Source of the DNA: Deinococcus betulae
GTDB taxonomy: Bacteria; Deinococcota; Deinococci; Deinococcales; Deinococcaceae
Assembly: GCF_020166395.1 (NCBI RefSeq)
Contig: NZ_JAIQXU010000023.1
Span: 3,165 to 67,164, forward strand
Direction: 5' to 3'
DNA: 64,000 nucleotides
Made by a program: the position numbers and the translations under genes. The notes beneath the pieces were generated by a model, which ran no database searches, had not been told where the DNA came from, and saw nothing but the letters and a program-made list of their open reading frames with translations. Position 1 is the first letter of the stretch, and each line of letters begins with the position of its first letter. Of the stretch, positions 1 through 11,333 are shown in pieces.

Positions 1-94
1 GGGACGGCTGGGTTGCATGCCACTGACCTCGCCCTGACCTGAACCGGACGGAGCGGCCCGCAGCGGCCGGGCGAGCGCTATGCTGGGGGATGAC

Positions 95-589
95 ATGAGT
101 GAACACACCTCCTCCAATCGCCACGGCGGTCTGGGCCGCACGCTGCTGTGGGTGGCCGTGGTCCTGACTGTGGCGCTGCTGAGCTTCGTGATGGCTGTGA
201 CGACCCGCAGCAACCCGATCTACAGCGACCGCGAGGCCAACGGCATCAGCAAGTACAAGTTTATCGAGGTCTGCAAAGAGGCGCTTGAAGACACTGACGA
301 ACTGACGGTCAGCGCGGGCGGCCAGAGCCTGCCCCTGAAGACGCTGGTGGAGCAGGGCAGCCCTCTGAAACCTGGCGATGAGATTCACGCCGAACTGGAG
401 GCGGAGCCCGCCCAGGTGGTGCGCGCCGCCCAGCCGGCTGAAGGCGGCGGCTGGACCATGACCGGCCCCGTTACCATCGCTGTCCACAGTGGCGAGCGCG
501 TAAACGCTCTGGGTCAGCTGCCCCTGCAGTGCAGCCACGACAAGAAGACGGGCAAAACCACCGCCCAGCTGAGCCTGCCGGGCCAGTAA
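95..589 (+). CDS. hypothetical membrane-anchored protein
   Basis: Unrecognised protein of 164 residues. A single hydrophobic segment at about residues 15-37 follows a short charged N-terminus, so it is probably anchored in the membrane with the rest outside. The exported part has two cysteines, which could form a disulfide, and a small beta-rich region. The start chosen is the ATG opening MSEHTSS. It lies 10 nt after a TATGCT box (79-84) and behind a G-rich stretch; an in-frame ATG five codons upstream lies inside that box and is less likely. It is followed by a strong hairpin and converges on the next gene. The organisation of the protein is visible, but its function is not. Confidence 0.7.
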   Translation: MSEHTSSNRHGGLGRTLLWVAVVLTVALLSFVMAVTTRSNPIYSDREANGISKYKFIEVCKEALEDTDELTVSAGGQSLPLKTLVEQGSPLKPGDEIHAELEAEPAQVVRAAQPAEGGGWTMTGPVTIAVHSGERVNALGQLPLQCSHDKKTGKTTAQLSLPGQ

Positions 590-602
590 CACCGGCTGAC
601 AC

Positions 603-646
603 GCGAGGCGCGGAAGACGGGGTTCTCCTGGTCTTCCGCGCCTCGC
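603..646. terminator. hairpin between convergent genes
   Basis: A perfect 16-bp inverted repeat (arms 603-618 and 631-646) with a 12-nt loop lies just after the stop of the upstream plus-strand gene. It has only a short T-rich tail, so it is either a terminator with a weak U-tract or an mRNA 3' end stabiliser. Confidence 0.6.
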
Positions 647-658
647 TTCTGGCGGTCT

Positions 659-736
659 AAGGACGTCGTACCGGGAGTGGAGTCTGTTCGGCGCTTTTTC
701 AGACAGTGGATAAGTTTAGGTACGACGTCCTTTTTT
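659..736. repeat. 14-bp inverted repeat enclosing an inner hairpin
   Basis: Arms at 659-672 and 719-732 (AAGGACGTCGTACC and its complement) match perfectly and enclose 46 nt. Inside them a second stem is possible (682-686 with 700-704). The right arm runs into a T-tract (731-736), so a plus-strand RNA of this shape would end like an intrinsic terminator. It could be a small structured RNA, a MITE-like element or an elaborate terminator; the sequence alone does not decide. Confidence 0.5.
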
Positions 737-782
737 CGATCCTCACTTTGCTCGGTCAATCTAAAGACTGATTTCGTTGTAC

Positions 783-1100
783 TTACATCACCACGTCCAG
801 GCCGCTCAGGCATTCCTCGGCGATGGCGCGGGCCAGGGGGTCGCGGGTGCTGCGGGCGTAGCTGACGCCCAGTTGCAGGTGGCGCTGCCCCCCATCTTTG
901 CCCCCCAGCAGCTCTAGCGTCTGATAGAACGCCAGGTGGGTGTGGGCCAGCAGCACGTCGCGCGTGCGTTCGGGGGGCAGCAGGGTCAGCAGGTCCAGCG
1001 CCTCGCCGTACAGCCGCAGGGCGCGCGCCTGGTCCCCTTCCAGCGCACCTTCCCGGCCCAGTTGCAGGGCGCGGGCGGCGGTCAGGTACGCACTTCGCAT
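783..1100 (-). CDS. hypothetical helical (TPR-like) protein
   Basis: A 105-residue alpha-helical protein rich in Ala and Leu. Alternating helices such as the segment around ALRLYGEALDLL resemble a tetratricopeptide-like hairpin, so a role in protein contacts is possible, but no specific family is recognised. The start is the ATG of MRSAYLT: a TAGAAT box (1108-1113 on this strand) ends 7 nt upstream, which fits a leaderless mRNA. The ATG three codons further upstream overlaps that box and is less likely. It converges with the preceding gene and diverges from the acetyltransferase gene. Confidence 0.6.
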   Translation of the reverse strand: MRSAYLTAARALQLGREGALEGDQARALRLYGEALDLLTLLPPERTRDVLLAHTHLAFYQTLELLGGKDGGQRHLQLGVSYARSTRDPLARAIAEECLSGLDVVM

Positions 1101-1231
1101 GGCAGGCATTCTAGAGGAGAGGAGAGGGCAACACCCCCTTGTCTGTTCGGGCCGCCGTACGCGGCAACGTGGGGGCCTAGCGCCGTTTTGAACTGTTCCC
1201 TCGGGAAGCCGCCCCACCCACAAGGAGCCTT

Positions 1232-2041
1232 TTGACCGACTGGACCATTGAACCTGCCCGCCCCGAAGCCCTTCACGAAGTTGTGGCGCTGCTGCCCGAC
1301 CCCGCTGAAGCCGAGCGGCGCCTGAGCCTCCTCCGGGAGAATGTGGCGGCGGGCCGCACGCACCCCGAGCAGTTTCAGCTGCTCCGCTCGGCGCGCGGGC
1401 TGGAGGGCGTGTGTCTGCTGCCGACGCCCGCTCACATCCCGCTGCTGCCCAGGCTCCAGGCCGGAGTGCCTCGGGCGGCGGCACAGGCGTTTCTCGCTCA
1501 TCTCCGCCGCCAGGCCACGCCTGGGCGGCAGCTCATTCTTGACGACACCCTCGCCCCGCTGGGCCGGGAGGCTGCACAGGCGGCGGGATGGCAGTTTCAG
1601 GAGGAGGCTGTCTTTTACACCACCGACCTGCGGGCGCGTACCTGGCCGGCTGACCCCCAGGCCCAGCGCCTCGGCCCGGAGGCGCTGACCCGGCCTGACG
1701 TGCAGCGGCTGCTGGCGGCTCTGGACCGTGCGGACCTGAGTCTGAAGGAGGGGTGGGTGCTGGTGGCATTATCAGATGCGGCTGGCCATCTGACCGCCCT
1801 GGGCGCAACAGGTTCTGGTGGTCGCCCCAGCACAGCGAGCATTGATCTGATTGGGGTGCATCCAGCGGCGCGGGGTCAGGGCCTGGGCCGGCGCCTGCAC
1901 GCGCACCTGCTGGCGTTGGCCTCCCACACGTTCACTGGCCATATGGGTGCCACCTGGGCTGACAACCACGCCATGATCCGCATTTTCGAAGGCCACGGCG
2001 CCGTCCTCAGCCAGCGGCACCTGGTCTTTGTTCAGCCTTGA
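1232..2041 (+). CDS. GNAT family N-acetyltransferase
   Basis: A 269-residue protein whose C-terminal half carries a GNAT acetyl-CoA site. The motif-A region around residues 208-225 (GVHPAARGQGLGRRLHAHL) contains the R/Q-x-x-G-x-G/A pyrophosphate loop, and the last 60 residues fit the usual end of the fold. The N-terminal ~130 residues look like a degenerate second GNAT half, so this may be a tandem-type enzyme. Its substrate is unknown. The start is TTG, chosen because an AAGGAG ribosome site (1222-1227) sits 4 nt before it and no better start follows. Its stop codon lies inside the -35 box of the rpmI promoter. Confidence 0.8.
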   Translation: MTDWTIEPARPEALHEVVALLPDPAEAERRLSLLRENVAAGRTHPEQFQLLRSARGLEGVCLLPTPAHIPLLPRLQAGVPRAAAQAFLAHLRRQATPGRQLILDDTLAPLGREAAQAAGWQFQEEAVFYTTDLRARTWPADPQAQRLGPEALTRPDVQRLLAALDRADLSLKEGWVLVALSDAAGHLTALGATGSGGRPSTASIDLIGVHPAARGQGLGRRLHAHLLALASHTFTGHMGATWADNHAMIRIFEGHGAVLSQRHLVFVQP

Positions 2042-2067
2042 CCGGTGGCCTGGCTAGCGGGTACAAT
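2038..2067 (+). promoter_or_regulatory. promoter of rpmI-rplT
   Basis: TTGACC (2038-2043) and TACAAT (2062-2067) separated by 18 nt form a near-consensus housekeeping promoter. It leaves a leader of about 110 nt before rpmI. That leader includes a perfect 7-bp hairpin (2102-2108 with 2111-2117) and could carry L20 autogenous control, as known for this operon in other bacteria; that part is inference. Confidence 0.75.
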
Positions 2068-2183
2068 CCTCTCTTGGTCAAGTGGGGCAGGGCAACCAAC
2101 GGCTTTGCGTGCAAAGCGGCCCGAACCTCAGACGGAAGCCCCGCCCAGGTGGGCGCGACCGGACTGCAAAGGAGGCATGTCAC

Positions 2184-2384
<201 letters not shown>

Positions 2385-2389
2385 GCTAG

Positions 2390-2743
<354 letters not shown>

Positions 2744-2759
2744 AACGCTTTCTCGCTGG

Positions 2760-2790
2760 GCCGCTCCCTTTACCGGGGGCGGTTTTTATT
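2760..2790 (+). terminator. rho-independent terminator of rpmI-rplT
   Basis: A GC-rich stem (CCGCTCCC pairing with GGGGGCGG around a TTTA loop) is followed by a TTTTTATT run directly after rplT. Confidence 0.85.
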
Positions 2791-3119
2791 GTGCCTGACC
2801 TCTGGATGCCGATTGAATCGAGCATGCTACCAGGTGGAATCCAAGCGGACTGGCGGAGTTGCGCCGCAGACCTGACAAGTTCCGCAGGAGAGCGGGCAGG
2901 ACAAGAGATGGACTGACGCGATATGGAAGCGTAGAGGGTGCTCTCCTGGCTGTGCTGGAATGAAGTGGAATCTGGATTCCACCTGTTGGCCTCTGCTGTA
3001 TCTCCGCCGCGCACTGCTTAAGCGGAACACCACAAGACATCAGGCCGCTGCGGTCAACAGGCGGCCTGATGCTTTGAAGGGGTGCTTTCTGCGGGGCTCT
3101 GCCGGTCTGACGCCTTGCT
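2791..3119. other. gene-free stretch with inverted repeats
   Basis: No convincing reading frame is seen. A 13-bp inverted repeat (CAGGTGGAATCCA at 2831-2843 and its complement at 2973-2985) brackets about 130 nt with further GC-rich partial symmetry. A second perfect 11-bp hairpin (3038-3048 with 3061-3071) lies near the 3' end of the minus-strand GntR gene and may terminate it. The bracketed block could be a small dispersed repeat of the kind common in Deinococcus, but copy number cannot be judged here. Confidence 0.4.
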
Positions 3120-3822
<703 letters not shown>

Positions 3823-3853
3823 GGTGTGTCCGCTGGCGGGCGGAACCTGCTTC

Positions 3854-3882
3854 ATCTTATGTTTAGTGTCCGTGGTACACAA
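3854..3882 (-). promoter_or_regulatory. promoter and possible operator of the GntR gene
   Basis: Read on the minus strand, TTGTGT (3877-3882) and TAAGAT (3854-3859) are 17 nt apart. The imperfect palindrome GTGTnC...GnACAC (3866-3880) overlaps the -35 box and spacer, as expected for an autoregulatory GntR site. The operator role is inferred. Confidence 0.55.
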
Positions 3883-3920
3883 GTTCACTGCCTCGGTGAC
3901 TGGACCTGGGCCAGTGTTAC

Positions 3921-4919
3921 CTAGCCGCCGATGTGCGACATTTCGACCCTCGACCCCTGCGGCGCGGCCTCGCCACGCTCCTCGCTGTAGCGGTCACGGC
4001 GGGCCTGCCAGGTCTGGGCAATCTGGTCACGTAGGTCGGCGTCGCTGGCCCCAGCGCGCAGCGGCGCGCGCAGATCGGTGCCGGTGCCGGCAAACAAACA
4101 GGTGTACAGCACCCCCACTGCCGAGAGCCGTGCCCGCGTGCAGTCGCCGCAAAACGGCGCCGTGACCGAACTGATCAGGCCGACCTCGCGGCCCTGGGCA
4201 TCGGCGTAGCGCGTGGCCACCTCGCCCCGGTAGGCAGCGCCCACGGGTGTAAAGGGCTCGCCGCCGCCGCTTAGGTGGGCCAGCACCTCGCGCGAGGGGA
4301 CCACACCGCCCAGGTTCCAGCCATTGTGGTTGCCCACATCCATGAACTCGATAAAGCGCACCGGGGCGAGGTCGCGCAGGGCCGCCCACAGCTCCCGTAG
4401 GCCCTCGTCGTTCACGCCGCGCTGGACCACCGTGTTGATTTTGACGCCTAGCCCTGCCTGAAGTGCCGCCTCGATGCCGTCCAGCACGCGCTGGGGGTGG
4501 GTGCCCAGACCGTTCATGCGCCCAAACACTTCCGGGTCCAGGCTGTCCAGACTGACGGTTACGCGCCGGAGCCCTGCCGCTTTCAGGTCGCCCGCCAGCC
4601 GGGGCAGCAGCAGGCCATTGGTCGTCATGGCGAGGTCCTGCACGCCGTCTATGGCGGCCAGGCGGCCAATCAGGACCGGCAGGTCACGCCGCAGGGTGGG
4701 TTCGCCGCCGGTAATCCGCACTTTCTCGACGCCCAGTGCCACAAAGGCCCGCGTCAGCCGCTCGAGTTCCTCGAAACTCAGCAGCTCCTGACGGGGCAGA
4801 AAAGCGTAGTCGGGGCCAAACACTGAGGCGGGCATGCAGTAGGTGCAGCGCAGGTTGCAGCGGTCGGTCACGCTCACACGCAGGTCTCGCAGGGGGCGGC
4901 CCAACACGTCACGCAGCAT
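3921..4919 (-). CDS. moaA: GTP 3',8-cyclase (molybdenum cofactor biosynthesis)
   Basis: A 332-residue radical SAM enzyme that makes 3',8-cyclo-GTP, the first step of molybdopterin synthesis. The N-terminal CxxxCxxC cluster site is present ([11 protein letters not shown]), as are the GGEPTLR SAM-binding segment, the second cluster site near the C-terminus ([11 protein letters not shown]...TCLF) and the closing SHIGG with the conserved Gly-Gly tail. The ATG chosen lies 8 nt after a TATGCT box (4928-4933); a TTG one codon upstream is the alternative. No other moa or moe gene is nearby. Confidence 0.95.
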   Translation of the reverse strand: MLRDVLGRPLRDLRVSVTDRCNLRCTYCMPASVFGPDYAFLPRQELLSFEELERLTRAFVALGVEKVRITGGEPTLRRDLPVLIGRLAAIDGVQDLAMTTNGLLLPRLAGDLKAAGLRRVTVSLDSLDPEVFGRMNGLGTHPQRVLDGIEAALQAGLGVKINTVVQRGVNDEGLRELWAALRDLAPVRFIEFMDVGNHNGWNLGGVVPSREVLAHLSGGGEPFTPVGAAYRGEVATRYADAQGREVGLISSVTAPFCGDCTRARLSAVGVLYTCLFAGTGTDLRAPLRAGASDADLRDQIAQTWQARRDRYSEERGEAAPQGSRVEMSHIGG

Positions 4920-5020
4920 CAAAGAGCAGCATACGCGCGCTGGGCAAAGCGGTTGGCGGGCCAGTTTGCTTTTTGAGGAGGTGCGTGCGGCCTCCTTTCA
5001 CCTGTTTGTTGCACCCGGTT

Positions 5021-5039
5021 CAGTACCGCCCCGGTACTG
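5021..5039. promoter_or_regulatory. palindrome in the moaA-acs divergent region
   Basis: CAGTACCG and its exact complement flank a 3-nt centre, a typical shape for a dimeric repressor or activator site. It lies about 50 nt upstream of a TACAGT box (5089-5094) that could serve acs. Assignment to a regulator is not possible. Confidence 0.35.
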
Positions 5040-5140
5040 GTCTGGACCGCTGAGCAGACGGCCCGGCTAAGGCGGAAGGCCCGGCGGCTACAGTGGGGCA
5101 CGCACCTCGCCACAATCTCGCCCTCGTCCCGGAGGAGTTC

Positions 5141-7096
5141 ATGACCCAGACCCGCCCTGCCAGTGACCACATTGACGCCATGCTGCACGAAGACCGCGTT
5201 GTGGCCCCGAGCGCCGATTTTCAGGCCCGCGCCCGCATGGGCCGGGAAGACTACGACCGCCGTTACCGCCAGAGCCTGGATGACCCGGACACCTTCTGGA
5301 GCGAGGTCGCCGGGCAGCTGCACTGGTTTGCACCCTGGCAGGAGGTGCTGGACTGGCAGCCGCCACACGCACAGTGGTTTGTGGGGGGGCAGACGAATAT
5401 CGCCTACAACGCCCTGGACCGCAACGTGGCGCGCGGGCTAGGAGACAAGACCGCCATCATCTGGGAGGGCGAGGACGGCGAGGTCCGGCGCTTCACCTAT
5501 GCCGAGCTGCTGACCGAGGTGAAGCGGGCCGCCAACGCCCTGACGGCCCTGGGCGTCGAGAAAGGCGACCGCGTGACCCTCTACCTGCCCCTGGTGCCCG
5601 AAGCTGCCATTGCCATGCTGGCCTGCGCCCGCATTGGGGCAGTGCATTCGGTGGTGTTTGGGGGCTTCTCGGTCAGTGCGCTGGCTGACCGCCTGAACGA
5701 CGCCCAGAGCAAATTGCTGATTACCGCCGACGCCGGGCAGCGCCGGGGCGCGCTGGTGAGCTTGAAAGCCAACGCCGATGAGGCGGTCGCGCTGGCCCCC
5801 AGCCTGGAGAAGATGCTGGTGGTGTGCCGCGCCGACTGCGGCGCCCCCATGCAGGCGGGCCGCGACGTGTGGTGGCACGACGCCCTGGCGGCCGCTGGAG
5901 CTGAGCATGAGGCGGCGCCGCTGGACAGCGAGCACCCGCTATTTGTGCTGTACACCAGTGGCAGCACCGGTAAGCCCAAAGGCGTGCAGCACACGACGGG
6001 CGGGTACATGGTGGGCACCTATCTGACCACCCAGACCGTCTTTGACCTGCAGGACGACGACGTGTACTGGTGCACCGCCGACGTGGGCTGGATCACCGGG
6101 CACTCTTACAGCGTGTACGGCCCCCTGCTGAACGGCGCCACGGTGCTGATGTACGAAGGCGCCCCCAACCACCCCGACTGGGGCCGCTTCTGGCAGCTGG
6201 TGGCAAGGCACCGCGTTACCATCCTGTACACCGCCCCCACGGCCATCCGGTCGTTCATGCGCCAGGGCGATGACTTTCCGGCCCGCGCCGACCTGAGCAG
6301 CCTGCGCCTCCTGGGGTCGGTGGGCGAGCCGATTAACCCGGAAGCCTGGATGTGGTACTGGCGCGTGATTGGCGGCGAGCGCTGCCCCGTGGTGGACACC
6401 TGGTGGCAGACCGAAACCGGGTCCATCATGCTGACCACCCTGCCCGGCGCCCATCCCAGCAAACCCGGCAGCGCGGGCCTGCCCATGTTTGGCGTGGAGC
6501 CGGCCATCATGACCCGAAGCGGCGAGGAACTGGGTGCCGATGACGGCGGCCTGCTGGTGCTCAAGCGGCCCTGGCCCAGCATGCTGCGGACGGTTTACGG
6601 CGACGACGAGCGCTACCGCAAAGCCTACTGGGGCGAGATTGAGGGCGTGTACTTCGCCGGGGACGGCGCCCGCCGCGACGCCGACGGCTACTACACTGTG
6701 ATGGGCCGGGTGGACGACGTGCTGAATGTCAGCGGGCACCGCCTGGGCACTATGGAAATCGAGTCGGCCCTGGTGGCCCACCCGAGCGTGGCCGAGGCGG
6801 CGGTGGTGGGGCGCCCCGACGACGTGAAAGGCGAGTGCGTGGTGGCGTTTGTGCTGCCCCAGGGGGGGTACACGGTCGATCCGAAGGAGCTGCGCGCCCA
6901 TGTCAGCAAGGAAATCGGTGCCCTGGCCCGTCCGGATGCCATCTACATTGCCGACGCCCTGCCCAAGACGAGAAGCGGCAAGATCATGCGCCGCTTTCTG
7001 CGGCAGATTGCGGCGGGCCGCAGCATCGAGGGCGACACGAGCACCCTGGAAGACCCCAGCGTGTTGGAGCGGCTGGCGGCTACCCCGTCGGTGTAG
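5141..7096 (+). CDS. acs: acetyl-coenzyme A synthetase
   Basis: A 651-residue AMP-forming acetate-CoA ligase, which activates acetate in the cytoplasm. The length equals that of the family. Visible marks are the AMP-binding loop [11 protein letters not shown] from residue 271, the WWQTETG motif, the adenylation hinge and the C-terminal [11 protein letters not shown] with Lys614, the site that is acetylated in related enzymes. The ATG has GGAGGAG 4 nt upstream; the GTG 16 codons earlier lacks such support. It diverges from moaA across a palindrome and ends 1 nt before the converging methyltransferase gene. Confidence 0.97.
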   Translation: MTQTRPASDHIDAMLHEDRVVAPSADFQARARMGREDYDRRYRQSLDDPDTFWSEVAGQLHWFAPWQEVLDWQPPHAQWFVGGQTNIAYNALDRNVARGLGDKTAIIWEGEDGEVRRFTYAELLTEVKRAANALTALGVEKGDRVTLYLPLVPEAAIAMLACARIGAVHSVVFGGFSVSALADRLNDAQSKLLITADAGQRRGALVSLKANADEAVALAPSLEKMLVVCRADCGAPMQAGRDVWWHDALAAAGAEHEAAPLDSEHPLFVLYTSGSTGKPKGVQHTTGGYMVGTYLTTQTVFDLQDDDVYWCTADVGWITGHSYSVYGPLLNGATVLMYEGAPNHPDWGRFWQLVARHRVTILYTAPTAIRSFMRQGDDFPARADLSSLRLLGSVGEPINPEAWMWYWRVIGGERCPVVDTWWQTETGSIMLTTLPGAHPSKPGSAGLPMFGVEPAIMTRSGEELGADDGGLLVLKRPWPSMLRTVYGDDERYRKAYWGEIEGVYFAGDGARRDADGYYTVMGRVDDVLNVSGHRLGTMEIESALVAHPSVAEAAVVGRPDDVKGECVVAFVLPQGGYTVDPKELRAHVSKEIGALARPDAIYIADALPKTRSGKIMRRFLRQIAAGRSIEGDTSTLEDPSVLERLAATPSV

Positions 7097-7097
7097 A

Positions 7098-7676
7098 TCA
7101 GGTCACCCAGACCTGAAGGTGCAGGGCGTCTTGCACGGGGAAGAGGTGGTCGGTTCTGGCGGCCACCTCGCCATAACTCTGGGCCAGGGCGCGGGCTATG
7201 TCAGCTGTGACCGTGACCGGCAGGCGCAGGTCAAACGTCGGTATGGCCTGGTCGTGACCTGAGGCCTGAAATCGTCCTAGCGCCGCCCGGGTCTCCCGCA
7301 GGTGGTCGGGACTGTGCGCCGCCACGATGACCTGTCCGCTGGGCCGCAGCACCCGCCGCGCTTCACACAGCGCCTGTGCTGGGTCTGGCAGGTGCGCCAG
7401 CACACGCACGAACAACACGGCGTCAAAACTGGCTTCGGGGAAAGGGAGGGTGTCGGCGGTGCCGCGTAGGACACCTGCGCCCGGTTGGGGGTCCAGGCCC
7501 GCCAGGTGGCCCCGGTGCCCCCGCGCTTTTAGCTCGCGCAGCAGCCGGCCGTCCCCGGCGCCAACGTCCAGCACATCCAGAGCAGGGGAAAGGCTCAGGG
7601 CGCCCAGCAGCGGGCCGTGTGGCCAGGGCTCACCACAGAGGCCAGAGAGGAGGGCGTCACGGGCAGCCAGACTCAC
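7098..7676 (-). CDS. class I SAM-dependent methyltransferase
   Basis: A 192-residue Rossmann-fold methyltransferase. Motif I is LDVGAGDGRLL near residues 35-45, followed by LDPQPG and the post-motif PFPEASFDAVLFVRVLAHL, typical of the Methyltransferase_11 group (ubiE-like). The substrate is not evident. It overlaps the upstream AT-rich gene by 4 nt (ATGA), so the two are probably co-translated, and it converges on acs with a 1-nt gap, so no terminator separates them. Confidence 0.85.
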   Translation of the reverse strand: MSLAARDALLSGLCGEPWPHGPLLGALSLSPALDVLDVGAGDGRLLRELKARGHRGHLAGLDPQPGAGVLRGTADTLPFPEASFDAVLFVRVLAHLPDPAQALCEARRVLRPSGQVIVAAHSPDHLRETRAALGRFQASGHDQAIPTFDLRLPVTVTADIARALAQSYGEVAARTDHLFPVQDALHLQVWVT

Positions 7677-8317
7677 CCTTTAAAATGTTCCTGCGCAAGA
7701 ATATAGAGCGCGCTTTGGGTATCCAGCATATCTTCCAGAGGTAGGCCCTCCTCTTGCCAGAGGGCCTGAACATGCTTACAGCGGCCTACAAAGTCTTGCA
7801 GGAGGCCGCTTATAGTGCGCCTGTCCAGACCTTCTGACTTGTCATACAGCGCTTGGATGGCTTTTGCAGAAAAAGATGCCCGGTAAAATGGATGGTGCTG
7901 CGGATTGGCAACAAAAAGGAAATAGGACACTACACTCGTTCTGGCATTCAATGAAGCAAATCGTTTCTGGTGGGTTGCTGGAAGAACATTTAGAGCTGGA
8001 TCAATAATGCTCCAGAAGAGGTCAGCACCCTTGAACGTGATTTGATCAGCCCACAGGGCTGTGAGTGCTTCTCGAAACAGCTTAGGGTGGTGAATGAACA
8101 TGCTGCTCAGATCGTCCTTCATGCGCCAGTCCAGCAGGTTCAGTTCAATTTGAATGTTGGGCTCTTCAGTTTCACCACGTAAAAAGGATTCTAGAGCGTC
8201 TCTGGTGGCAGCTGCCCCCCGTCGTTTGTAGTGGCGCTCCTCTGCATCAAGCTGGGCCATTTTTTCGGGTAGTCTAAGAAACGCTGTAGCTCCTGCAAAT
8301 TTTTGTTTATAGGTCAT
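7673..8317 (-). CDS. hypothetical protein of foreign composition
   Basis: A 214-residue protein not recognised with certainty. It is soluble, alpha-helical and rich in aromatic residues, with segments such as VVSYFLFVANPQHHPFYR that faintly recall N-terminal regions of some large ATPase or restriction-associated proteins; this likeness is weak. Codon and base use are clearly more AT-rich than in the flanking genes, which suggests recent transfer. The ATG of MTYKQ is chosen because TACAGT ends 5 nt before it; a longer form starting 12 codons earlier is possible. It overlaps the methyltransferase gene by 4 nt. Confidence 0.6.
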   Translation of the reverse strand: MTYKQKFAGATAFLRLPEKMAQLDAEERHYKRRGAAATRDALESFLRGETEEPNIQIELNLLDWRMKDDLSSMFIHHPKLFREALTALWADQITFKGADLFWSIIDPALNVLPATHQKRFASLNARTSVVSYFLFVANPQHHPFYRASFSAKAIQALYDKSEGLDRRTISGLLQDFVGRCKHVQALWQEEGLPLEDMLDTQSALYILAQEHFKG

Positions 8318-8404
8318 ATTTGACTGTATCGCCTGTACCTCACCGCACCACATGTAGAAGGCAGACGGCCATAAGCCATCTGCCTCCTGGCATCTGCCCT
8401 GCTC

Positions 8405-9742
<1,338 letters not shown>

Positions 9743-9761
9743 GTGCTTGCCTCCGGCAGAA

Positions 9762-9833
9762 CGTCAAAGCATCCAAGGGTCAAAGGGTCTAAGCAGGTGC
9801 AGCCCTTAGCCACTTGGACTCTCTGACCCTTGG
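9762..9833. repeat. palindromic repeat copy 1 (between accB and accC)
   Basis: CCAAGGGTCA (9773-9782) and its exact complement (9824-9833) form the outer stem, with smaller complementary blocks inside. The left flank CGTCAAAGC and the right-arm CTCTGACCCT recur in the element at 51814-51861, so the two are related dispersed copies. Confidence 0.6.
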
Positions 9834-9835
9834 CC

Positions 9836-10369
9836 TCACTCAATGATGAACAGCGTTTGACCGTACTCGACGGGCTCGGCGTTTTTCACCAGAATCTCGC
9901 GCACCACGCCGCCCATCTCGGCTTCGATCTCGTTCATCAGCTTCATGGCCTCGATGATGCACAGCACCTGACCAGCCTGAACGGTGTCCCCCACCTTGAC
10001 GTAAGCAGGCGCGTCGGGGGTGCTGGCCGCATAGAAGGTGCCCACAATCGGCGCCTTGACCGGCGTGCCCTTGCTGGCGGCGGGGGCGGCAGCGGGTGTG
10101 GGGGCTTCGGTGGCGGGCGCTGGGGCGGCACTGGGCGCGGCGGGCGCCTCAGGGGCAGCGAGCGGGGCCACCGGGGCCGGGCTGGCGGGCGCCGGGGCAA
10201 AGACGGGCGCGGGGCCGGCCACCGGCTGGGGTGCAGGCGCGCTGGGCACCCCGGCGGCCTGGGGGCCGCGCTTGAGGCTTAGGTCAAAACTGCCTGTCCG
10301 GAGGGCAAATTCACGCACGTCGGCGTGTGTCAGGGCGGAAAGAATCTGTTTCAGGTCGTCCGGGTTCAT
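9836..10369 (-). CDS. accB: biotin carboxyl carrier protein of acetyl-CoA carboxylase
   Basis: A 177-residue carrier. An N-terminal helical region (1-35) is followed by a Pro/Ala-rich flexible linker (about 40-100) and a C-terminal biotinyl domain with the signature EAMKLMNEI; Lys143 is the biotinylated residue. The start ATG of MNPDDLKQ has AGGAGG a few nt upstream, so the longer frame is not used. It sits downstream of efp and upstream of accC on the same strand. Confidence 0.97.
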   Translation of the reverse strand: MNPDDLKQILSALTHADVREFALRTGSFDLSLKRGPQAAGVPSAPAPQPVAGPAPVFAPAPASPAPVAPLAAPEAPAAPSAAPAPATEAPTPAAAPAASKGTPVKAPIVGTFYAASTPDAPAYVKVGDTVQAGQVLCIIEAMKLMNEIEAEMGGVVREILVKNAEPVEYGQTLFIIE

Positions 10370-10457
10370 GGCCCCTCCTAGGTGTGGTGGTGAAGCACGG
10401 GTCGTGTGGTATCGCCTCATCATGACGGGTTGGGCAGGCGCGGGGGTGTCACCCGCT

Positions 10458-10475
10458 GCCTAACGCCCGTTAGGC
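10458..10475. promoter_or_regulatory. short perfect palindrome upstream of accB
   Basis: GCCTAAC and GTTAGGC flank a 4-nt centre in the efp-accB gap. It could be an operator for accBC or a minor hairpin; no regulator can be named. Confidence 0.3.
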
Positions 10476-10499
10476 TGCACCGAGTCTAACGGCAAAGGC

Positions 10500-10536
10500 G
10501 CGCGCCGCCCCCGAGTCTTTTCGGCAGGCGGCGCGC
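10500..10536 (-). terminator. hairpin after efp
   Basis: A perfect 10-bp GC stem (10500-10509 with 10527-10536) lies 11 nt beyond the efp stop codon. Only a short T-run follows in the direction of transcription, so termination may be partial and let efp mRNA continue into accBC. Confidence 0.6.
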
Positions 10537-10547
10537 AGACACCAGGC

Positions 10548-11105
10548 TTAGGCCCGGCTGAGGTACTGGCCGGTGCGGGTGTCCACCTTGACGCTGGTGT
10601 CCTGTTCCACAAACAGGGGCACCTGCACGGTGGCGCCGGTTTCCAGCTTGGCGGGCTTGGTGCCGCCCGAGACGGTGTCGCCGCGCACGCCGGGGTCGGT
10701 TTCCACGATTTTCAGGATGACCTGGTTGGGCAGGGTGATGGTCAGGGCCTTTTCGCCGTACATCGCCACTTCGACTTCGGTGTTTTCCTTCATGAACTTG
10801 GCGGCGTCGCCCACCAGGCTGGGGGGCAGCGTCACCTGCTCGAAGGTGTCCATGTCCATGAACATGAAGTCGTCGCCGTCTTTGTACAGGTACTGCATCG
10901 TCTTGCCTTCAACGTAGATGTCCTGCAGCTTTTCGCCGCTGTTGAAGGTACGGTCCACGATGGAGCCCGTTTCCATGTTGCGGAACTTGGTGACCACCTT
11001 GGCGCCGCCGCGCCCCATCTTCAGGTGCGAGTAATCCAGGCATTCCCACAGGCCGCCGTCCATCTCTACTTTGGTGCCGTTCCGCAGTTCCGTCACGCTG
11101 ATCAT
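10548..11105 (-). CDS. efp: elongation factor P
   Basis: A 185-residue three-domain EF-P that relieves ribosome stalling at polyproline. It has the KOW-like N-terminal domain, whose loop SHLKMGRGGAKVVTK carries the tip residue, an OB domain and the C-terminal signature RTGQYLSRA. At the tip, the usual modified Lys or Arg region reads MGRGGA, so Arg is the likely contact residue. The start is the ATG of MISVTEL with AAAGGAGA upstream; the 34-codon longer frame is not supported. It is divergent from rplY. Confidence 0.96.
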   Translation of the reverse strand: MISVTELRNGTKVEMDGGLWECLDYSHLKMGRGGAKVVTKFRNMETGSIVDRTFNSGEKLQDIYVEGKTMQYLYKDGDDFMFMDMDTFEQVTLPPSLVGDAAKFMKENTEVEVAMYGEKALTITLPNQVILKIVETDPGVRGDTVSGGTKPAKLETGATVQVPLFVEQDTSVKVDTRTGQYLSRA

Positions 11106-11333
11106 GTGTCTCTCCTTTGGTCTTCTGGCCGGGGCCGCCTCCAGGCACGCTGGGGGGCCGCGCGGCAACGCCAGAGAGTCTAGCAGAGGCCCGCCTGACC
11201 CTTCCACCGGCCGGCGTGCCTTTTCTGCTATGCTGTTCCGGTTGCCGCGCCCGTCCCCGCCCCCAGGCTGACTGACAGCCGGAGCGCGGCGGGGCAGGGC
11301 GGCGAAGCCCTAACCGCAAGGAGAACACAGCAC

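Noticed and set aside
4920..5140. Molybdenum cofactor or other riboswitch in front of moaA or acs
   Set aside because: moaA appears to start almost at its promoter, leaving no room for a leader, and no known riboswitch core was recognised before acs.
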